Assembly (NCBI GenBank): GCA_016210785.1
Contig: JACQTN010000003.1
Location: 1 to 10,690 of the forward strand
DNA length: 10,690 nt
Direction of reading: 5' to 3'
Source: Armatimonadota bacterium
GTDB taxonomy: Bacteria > Sysuimicrobiota > Sysuimicrobiia > Sysuimicrobiales > JACQTN01
A program made the translations under genes and the position numbers. Shown in pieces: positions 6,908 through 10,690 of this stretch. The notes beneath the pieces were generated by a model that worked only from the letters and a program-made list of their open reading frames with translations, was not told where the DNA came from and made no database searches. The stretch's first letter is position 1; every line of letters starts with the position of its first letter.

Positions 6908-6936
6908 TTGACGGGGGTTGGTCGGTATGGTATGCT
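6908..6936 (+). promoter_or_regulatory. Sigma-70-type promoter for the infC operon
   Basis: The -35 box TTGACG (6908-6913) is separated by exactly 17 bp from TATGCT (6931-6936), which is preceded by TGG, giving an extended -10 (TGn). Transcription would start near 6943, leaving a leader of roughly 145-165 nt before IF-3. It is the best promoter match I found in the window, and it points into the ribosomal and potassium genes. Confidence 0.72.
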
Positions 6937-6956
6937 CTGGAGGGCGCGGGGCCCGC

Positions 6957-6987
6957 GAGGGATGGTGGGTGCCATCCCTCTTTCGTT
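6957..6987 (+). terminator. Terminator-like hairpin in the infC leader (candidate attenuator)
   Basis: A perfect 9-bp stem pairs GAGGGATGG (6957-6965) with CCATCCCTC (6972-6980). It has a six-base loop and is followed by TTTCGTT (6981-6987). It lies only about 15 nt after the predicted transcription start. A preceding CGCGG/CCGCG hairpin (6945-6957) shares its boundary base and could compete. In Bacillus the infC-rpmI-rplT leader is controlled by L20 through premature termination; whether this hairpin plays that role here is inference. The U-tract is short and interrupted by C and G. Confidence 0.5.
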
Positions 6988-7000
6988 CGGACCTGATCGC

Positions 7001-7064
7001 GCCGCCTCGTTGTGTGGGGGCGGCATACCCGTGGTCCCGGGAACTCGGCGCGCGAGTGCCCGGG
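7001..7064 (+). promoter_or_regulatory. Two further stem-loops in the infC leader
   Basis: GCCGCC (7001-7006) can pair with GGCGGC (7019-7024). Downstream, CCCGGG (7036-7041) and ACTCG (7043-7047) pair with CGAGT (7053-7057) and CCCGGG (7059-7064). This second hairpin is long and nearly perfect: 11 bp with one A/G mismatch and a GCGCG loop. It ends 8 nt before the first purine-rich Shine-Dalgarno stretch. It could be a binding site for L20 or IF-3 feedback. I cannot match it to a known leader family by eye. Confidence 0.45.
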
Positions 7065-7072
7065 CAGTGGAG

Positions 7073-7088
7073 AGGGAGGCGAGGAGGA
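7073..7088 (+). promoter_or_regulatory. Double Shine-Dalgarno before infC
   Basis: Two anti-16S matches, AGGGAGG (7073-7079) and GAGGAGGA (7081-7088), lie side by side. Neither is correctly spaced for the ATG at 7107. The first suits an AUC start at 7089 (9 nt) and the second an AUC at 7101 (12 nt, somewhat long). They therefore bear on the IF-3 start choice. Confidence 0.55.
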
Positions 7089-7106
7089 ATCGATAGACAG
7101 ATCCGG

Positions 7107-7634
7107 ATGAACGAGCGAATCCGCGCCCGGGAGATCCGGGTGATCGGTCCCGACGGGGCACAGCTCGGGATCATGGCGCCGCGCGACGCCCTGCGGCTCG
7201 CCCAGGAGCAGGGTCTCGACTTGGTGGAGATCGCCCCTACCGCCCAGCCGCCTGTCTGCAAGATCATGGACTTCGGGCGGTACAAGTACGAGGAGAGCAA
7301 GCACACCCGGGAGGCGCAGAAGAAGGCGCGCCACGTCGAGGTCAAGGGGATGCGGATGAGCCCCAAGATCGGCGAGCACGACTTCCAGGTGAAGGCGCGT
7401 CACGTCCAGCGGTTCCTCCAGGAAGGCAACAAGGTCAAGGTCTCCATGTGGTTCCGCGGGCGGGAGATGGCCCACCCGAAGGTGGGCGAGCTGCTCCTGC
7501 GCCGGATGGCCGAGATCGTGGCCGACGTGGGGACCATGGAGCGCAACCCCCAGTTCGAGGGGCGCAACATGGTGATGATCATCACCCCCAAGAAGGGGAG
7601 CGGCGGCGCAGGGTCGAGCCCGGCGCCGGCGTGA
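7107..7634 (+). CDS. infC: Translation initiation factor IF-3
   Basis: IF-3 binds the 30S subunit, blocks premature 50S joining and proofreads initiator tRNA. Both domains are visible. The N-domain has NERIRAREIRVIG (2-14), GAQLGIM (17-23) and DLVEIAP; the signature PPVCKIMDFGRYKYE follows at about 48-62. A basic linker leads to the C-domain with EVKGMRMSPKIGEHDF, VKVSMWFRGREMAHP and NMVMIITPKK. From the ATG at 7107 the protein has 175 residues, the usual size. The true start is uncertain: Shine-Dalgarno-like AGGGAGG (7073-7079) and GAGGAGGA (7081-7088) are 27 and 18 nt from this ATG, too far. In-frame ATC codons at 7089 and 7101 are spaced 9 nt and 12 nt from these, and infC is known for AUU/AUC-type starts. 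The Met at 7107 aligns with the Val of the common RVNE motif, which suggests that it is internal. Confidence 0.95.
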   Translation: MNERIRAREIRVIGPDGAQLGIMAPRDALRLAQEQGLDLVEIAPTAQPPVCKIMDFGRYKYEESKHTREAQKKARHVEVKGMRMSPKIGEHDFQVKARHVQRFLQEGNKVKVSMWFRGREMAHPKVGELLLRRMAEIVADVGTMERNPQFEGRNMVMIITPKKGSGGAGSSPAPA

Positions 7635-7658
7635 CGGGGCACGGAGGATCGACGGCTG

Positions 7659-7859
7659 ATGAGCAGGGTCAAGACACACCAGGGAGCCGCGAAGCGGTTC
7701 AAGGTCACCGGAAGCGGGCGACTGATGCGCCGGCGTCAGATGACCGGGCACTTCCGGGTGAAGAAGAGCGGCAGTCGCATGCGGTCGCTCCAGAGCCAGG
7801 TGTCCGTGCACCGGGCCAACGAAGCGGAGATCGCCCGGCTGCTTCCGTACAGGCGATAA
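7659..7859 (+). CDS. rpmI: 50S ribosomal protein L35
   Basis: The 66-residue basic protein has the bL35 signature KTHQGAAKRFKVTGSGRLMRRR at 5-26 in the usual position, then the His/Lys-rich middle and an LLPYRR end. It contacts 23S rRNA in the large subunit. GGAGGA (7643-7648) is 10 nt before the ATG. It follows infC by 24 bp and precedes rplT by 40 bp, the classic infC-rpmI-rplT order. The N-terminus reads MSRVKTH where MPKMKTH is commonest, a mild difference. Confidence 0.96.
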   Translation: MSRVKTHQGAAKRFKVTGSGRLMRRRQMTGHFRVKKSGSRMRSLQSQVSVHRANEAEIARLLPYRR

Positions 7860-7899
7860 AGGGGTGTTTCGGGGTTTCGGAAAGGCACGGTGAGCGATC

Positions 7900-8262
7900 A
7901 TGGCACGCGTGAAGCGAGGAGTGACCGCCCGCCGGCGGCACAAGAAAGTCCTCAAGCTCGCGAGGGGGTTCCGCGGCGGGCACAGCCGCTGGTACAAGCT
8001 GGCCCACCAGTACGTCATCCGCGCGCTGTTCGCGGCCTACCGGGGGCGGCGGCAGCGCCGGCGCGACTTTCGCCGGTTGTGGGTGGCCCGCATCAACGCC
8101 GCGGCGCGTTCCCACGGTCTCACCTACAGCCAATTAGTGGGCGCGCTGCGCCGTGCCGGCGTGGCCCTGGACCGCAAGGTGCTGGCGGATCTCGCCGTGC
8201 GCGACGCTGCCGCCTTTGCCGGGCTGGTGGCCCGCGCCAAGGAGGCCATGAAGACCTCCTGA
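7900..8262 (+). CDS. rplT: 50S ribosomal protein L20
   Basis: The 120-residue bL20 begins [21 protein letters not shown]. It carries [11 protein letters not shown] (23-33), the [19 protein letters not shown] core (50-68) and the C-terminal [10 protein letters not shown] globular domain. It binds 23S rRNA early in 50S assembly and, in several bacteria, its own operon leader as a repressor. The segment [23 protein letters not shown] (29-51) differs from the common SKLYRVANQAV version but keeps the basic helix. A modest GGTGAG (7889-7894) precedes the ATG. The gene ends 6 bp before the potassium channel gene. Confidence 0.96.
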   Translation: MARVKRGVTARRRHKKVLKLARGFRGGHSRWYKLAHQYVIRALFAAYRGRRQRRRDFRRLWVARINAAARSHGLTYSQLVGALRRAGVALDRKVLADLAVRDAAAFAGLVARAKEAMKTS

Positions 8263-8268
8263 CGGCTT

Positions 8269-9639
8269 ATGGCTCGAGCCCTCGAGCTGCCGCAGCGGTT
8301 CATCCTGCCCCGGTTCGAACTTAGCCCCGCGCAGACCATCACCGTCGGGTTCGCCAGCGTCATCCTGGCCGGCGGGATCCTGCTGTCTTTGCCCATCGCC
8401 TCCAGCACCGGGCAGGGGACGCCCTTCCTGGACGCGCTGTTCACCGCCACCTCCGCCACCTGCGTGACCGGCCTGGTGGTGGTGGACACGGCCGACCACT
8501 ACTCTCGGTTTGGGCAGCTCGTGATCCTGGCGCTGATCCAGTTGGGCGGTCTGGGGTACATGGCCGCGGCCACGCTGCTGGCACTTCTGTTCGGACGTCG
8601 CATCGGCCTGCAGGGCCGGCTCGCCCTGCAGGAGGCCTACGGGCTGGACCGCCCGGGGGGTGTGGTCCGCCTCACGCGCTCGATCCTGCTGATCACGCTG
8701 GTCATCGAGGGAACGGGCGCGGCGCTGCTGGCACTGCGGTGGATTCCGGAGTTCGGACTGGGGAAGGGTATCTACTACGGCATCTTCCACGCCGTCTCGG
8801 CGTTCAACAATGCCGGGTTCGACCTGATGGGCGGGTTCCGCAGCCTCACCGGATACGTGAACGACACCGCGGTGAATCTCATCATCACGTCCCTCATCAT
8901 CGTGGGCGGCCTGGGGTACATCGTCCTGCTGGAGCTTCCATCGCTGCGCCGCCCCGGCCGGCGGCCGTCGCTGCACGCCATGATCGTCCTGGTCACTACT
9001 TTCGGGCTCATCGCGGCGGGCACCGTCCTCATCCTGCTGCTGGAGGGGCGGAACCCCAACACCTTGGGGCGGCTGTCGTGGCCGGGCCGGCTGCTGGCCG
9101 CTTACTTCCAGAGCGTGACGCCGCGGACCGCGGGGTTCAACACGGTGGACATCGGCAAGATGAGCGAGCCCGCCCTGTTCATCGTCGTCGCGCTGATGTT
9201 CATCGGGGCCTCGCCCGGCGGCACCGGGGGCGGCATCAAGACCACCACCTTCAGCTCGCTGTTCGCGCCCATCCTGGCCGTGGTGCGCGGCTACCAGGAC
9301 GCCGACCTGTTCAGCCGCCGCATCCCACCCCTGGTCATCTACAAGGCGCTGACCATCGTGCTGATTTCCATCGCGTTTGTCTTCACCATGGCCGTGGCGC
9401 TCACGCTGGTGCAGCCGAAGGCCGGGTTCTTGCCCGCGCTGCTCGAAATCGTGTCCGCCTTCGGCACCGTGGGGCTCTCCACCGGCATCACCCCCCACCT
9501 GCCAGCGGCCGGCAAGATCATCGTGATGCTGACGGTCTTCGGCGGGCGCGTCGGGCTGCTGACGCTGGTGCTGGCGCTGAGGGGCCGGCAGCGGCGGGTG
9601 CTGGTGCGGTATCCGGAGGAATCAGTTTTGGTCGGCTAG
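8269..9639 (+). CDS. ktrB: Potassium uptake channel subunit, KtrB/TrkH family
   Basis: This 456-residue membrane protein is built of four M1-P-M2 repeats, each with a pore loop. Selectivity-filter segments are TSATCVTGL (61-69), FNNAGFD (179-185), PRTAGFN (285-291) and FGTVGLSTG (398-406). The gating loop SPGGTGGGIKTTTF is at 315-328, and GGRVGLLTL near 425-433 closes the last repeat. About 456 residues without extra N-terminal helices fits KtrB better than E. coli TrkH. The channel imports K+ (often Na+-linked) and is gated by a cytoplasmic RCK ring, supplied by the gene at 9870. It starts 6 bp after rplT with no good Shine-Dalgarno, so translation is probably coupled to rplT. The trkH and ktrB names are used interchangeably for such genes; I chose ktrB on size and partner type. 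Confidence 0.93.
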   Translation: MARALELPQRFILPRFELSPAQTITVGFASVILAGGILLSLPIASSTGQGTPFLDALFTATSATCVTGLVVVDTADHYSRFGQLVILALIQLGGLGYMAAATLLALLFGRRIGLQGRLALQEAYGLDRPGGVVRLTRSILLITLVIEGTGAALLALRWIPEFGLGKGIYYGIFHAVSAFNNAGFDLMGGFRSLTGYVNDTAVNLIITSLIIVGGLGYIVLLELPSLRRPGRRPSLHAMIVLVTTFGLIAAGTVLILLLEGRNPNTLGRLSWPGRLLAAYFQSVTPRTAGFNTVDIGKMSEPALFIVVALMFIGASPGGTGGGIKTTTFSSLFAPILAVVRGYQDADLFSRRIPPLVIYKALTIVLISIAFVFTMAVALTLVQPKAGFLPALLEIVSAFGTVGLSTGITPHLPAAGKIIVMLTVFGGRVGLLTLVLALRGRQRRVLVRYPEESVLVG

Positions 9640-9869
9640 CCAGGAAAGGTTGGGTGAACTGGCTTTACGCCACTTCACCCTCCACCAAGCGTCCAACCGG
9701 GGGAGGCCCTTCGCCTCCCCCACGAACCCCCACCCGCGACGGTGGGGCATCCGACATACGGGTGATGCTCGGCCTCGGCGAAGCCGGGCCTGCGCATGCA
9801 CGAAGCGTGGATTTCCAAGACGCGCTTCTCGCAGGTACGCCCGGGGGCTGGGAAGAAGGAGACGGACCG
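9640..9869 (+). promoter_or_regulatory. Hairpin-rich intercistronic region between ktrB and ktrA
   Basis: Six consecutive stem-loops can be drawn. H1 is GGGTGAA/TTCACCC (9652-9658, 9674-9680) with inner TGGC/GCCA. H2 is GGGGGAGGC/GCCTCCCCC (9699-9707, 9713-9721), perfect. H3 is CCCCACC/GGTGGGG (9728-9734, 9741-9747). H4 is GCATC/GATGC (about 9748-9768). H5 is GGCC-T-CGGC with a GAA loop and GCCGGGCC (9771-9790). H6 is GAAGCG-TGG/CCA-CGCTTC (9802-9828). GGTTGG (9648-9653) can alternatively pair with CCAACC (9693-9698), competing with H1. None is followed by a U-tract, and no internal promoter was seen. No gene fits. The frame of ktrA is open across it, but the composition is unlike a protein. 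GC-richness raises the chance of spurious stems. Confidence 0.5.
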
Positions 9870-10523
9870 ATGGGGGATTACGCGGTGATCGGACTGGGGC
9901 GGTTTGGGTCCAGCGTGGCCCACGAGCTGACGAGCCTGGGGCACACGGTGCTGGCCATCGACAAGAATGAGCAGGCCGTGGCCCACGTGGCCACGCACGT
10001 GGCACGCGCCGTGCAGATCGACGCCACCGACCCCGAGGCGCTCAGGCAGGTGGGGATCACCAACTTCGAGACGGTGATCGTGGCCATCGGCGTGGACACC
10101 CAGGAGAGCATCCTCACCACGCTGATCCTCAAGGAGCTGAAGGTGCCCCGCGTGGTGGCCAAGGCGGTCAACGAGCTGCAGGCCAAGGTGCTGGAGCGCG
10201 TGGGGGCGGACCTGGTGGTGCGGCCGGAGCGGGACATGGGGATCCGCCTGGCGCACATGCTCGGCTCCGCCAACGTCCTGGACTACCTCGAGCTGACGCC
10301 GGAGATCGGCGTGGAAGAGGTACGCGTTCCCGAGAAGCTGAGCGGGCAGACTCTCCGCAACCTGGCGCTGCGCACACGGTTCGGCGTCAGCGTCCTGCTG
10401 ATCCGGCGCGGCGCCGATCTCATCATCTCGCCGGGCGCGGACACGAGCCTGCGGGTGGGGGACGTGTTGATCGTCGTCGGCCCGAACCGCCAGCTCACGC
10501 GGCTGGAAGAACTCCTCCGATGA
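9870..10523 (+). CDS. ktrA: Potassium channel regulatory subunit, KtrA/TrkA (RCK) family
   Basis: The 217-residue cytoplasmic protein has an RCK-N Rossmann domain: YAVIGLGRFG (4-13) is the nucleotide-binding glycine motif, the acidic residue ending strand 2 is Asp31 (AIDKNE), and QIDATD (49-54) follows. KVPRVVAKAV and ERVGADLVVRPE complete the domain at about 125. An RCK-C domain spans about 140-217 (VRVPEKLSGQTLRNL, GADTSLRVGDVLIVVGP). A single RCK-N/RCK-C pair matches KtrA rather than the duplicated E. coli TrkA. KtrA octamers bind ATP/ADP and open KtrB; the RCK-C domain of several homologues binds cyclic di-AMP, which closes the channel. The ATG is preceded by AGGAG (9857-9861), spaced 8 nt. 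The stop overlaps the next start by 4 bp (ATGA). Confidence 0.94.
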   Translation: MGDYAVIGLGRFGSSVAHELTSLGHTVLAIDKNEQAVAHVATHVARAVQIDATDPEALRQVGITNFETVIVAIGVDTQESILTTLILKELKVPRVVAKAVNELQAKVLERVGADLVVRPERDMGIRLAHMLGSANVLDYLELTPEIGVEEVRVPEKLSGQTLRNLALRTRFGVSVLLIRRGADLIISPGADTSLRVGDVLIVVGPNRQLTRLEELLR

Positions 10524-10690
10524 TCACCAGCCCGCGCAATCCTCTCATCAGGTCGCTGCGCGGGCTGCACCAGCGGAGACACCGTGACGAGACGGGGCGG
10601 TTCCTGATCGAGGGGCTCCGGCTCGTGGAGACGGCGCTGGAGGCCGAGGCGCCGCTGGAGCAGATCTTGCACACGCCCGCCCTCAGCCGG
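10520..10690 (+). CDS. SpoU/TrmH-family RNA 2'-O-methyltransferase (3' end missing)
   Basis: Only the first 57 residues lie in the window. The start MITSPRNPLIRSLRGL and the motif RFLIEGLRLVETAL (27-40) are typical of the substrate-binding N-domain of SpoU-family methyltransferases of the TsnR/RlmB/YsgA kind. The catalytic SAM-binding trefoil knot would follow downstream. The ATG overlaps the ktrA stop by 4 bp, indicating translational coupling. In many Firmicutes such a gene stands between rplT and pheS, which fits the gene order here. The exact rRNA or tRNA target cannot be told from this fragment. Confidence 0.85.
   Translation, partial: MITSPRNPLIRSLRGLHQRRHRDETGRFLIEGLRLVETALEAEAPLEQILHTPALSR

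Noticed and set aside
6918..7088. Long N-terminal extension of IF-3 from a GTG at 6918
   Set aside because: It would begin between the -35 and -10 boxes of the promoter and translate the structured leader. No IF-3 homology exists upstream of about 7089.
8134..9498. A 454-codon minus-strand frame opposite ktrB
   Set aside because: It is antisense to well-conserved KtrB pore motifs, and its product is a low-complexity Gln/Arg/Gly-rich string without any motif.
8739..9869. A long N-terminal extension of ktrA in frame through the intercistronic gap and back into ktrB
   Set aside because: KtrA homology begins exactly at the ATG at 9870, which has a strong Shine-Dalgarno. The upstream part overlaps ktrB out of frame and is Arg/Pro/Gly-rich junk.
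9640..9869. Cyclic di-AMP (ydaO/kdpA-type) riboswitch ahead of ktrA
   Set aside because: Stretches such as ACCGGGGGAGGC and GGGTGAAC recall parts of it, but their order is wrong and the conserved 3' GTCAGCTAACC-like segment is absent by eye.

Overview
The window is a GC-rich (roughly 70% by eye), densely coding bacterial segment with little intergenic DNA. The gene string infC-rpmI-rplT-(potassium channel)-(RCK subunit)-SpoU-type RNA methyltransferase resembles, from memory, the run that leads into pheST in many Bacillota/Clostridia. Together with a KtrAB-type rather than E. coli-type Trk system, this suggests a GC-rich member of the Terrabacteria side of the tree: a deep Bacillota lineage, or a related uncultured or thermophilic phylum. 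The sequence alone cannot fix the phylum.

Left part (1-5029, all plus strand): the 3' end of a large membrane-anchored von Willebrand A protein with a glutamine-amidotransferase-like fold, a sirtuin deacylase, an S-methyl-5'-thioadenosine phosphorylase, a two-helix membrane protein of unknown function, and a low-specificity L-threonine aldolase. Gaps are short (3 to 62 bp), so co-transcription is plausible. The middle genes concern NAD-dependent deacylation, methylthioadenosine salvage and amino-acid breakdown, but no single pathway joins them all.

Middle (5030-5546): no large gene. It holds a compact unit made of a hairpin, a strong Shine-Dalgarno site, a 19-codon lysine-rich ORF and an intrinsic terminator. 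This is followed by a dispersed palindromic repeat whose left half appears split by about 58 bp. A minus-strand gene (5547 to about 6770) follows, encoding a secreted, probably alpha/alpha-barrel protein of unknown function.

Right part (6792-10690): a divergent intergenic region carries a good sigma-70-type promoter and a structured leader with a terminator-like hairpin, ahead of infC. IF-3 has an ATG that is badly placed relative to its Shine-Dalgarno sequences, and upstream in-frame AUC codons are candidate starts. Then come L35, L20, a KtrB/TrkH channel, a 230-bp hairpin-rich gap, a KtrA/TrkA-type RCK subunit, and the start of a SpoU-family RNA methyltransferase cut by the window end. Translation and potassium-uptake genes seem to share one transcription unit.

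No CRISPR array, insertion sequence, tRNA or rRNA was seen. The points most worth a second look are the lysine-rich mini-gene, the trkH-trkA intercistronic RNA, and the infC leader and start.
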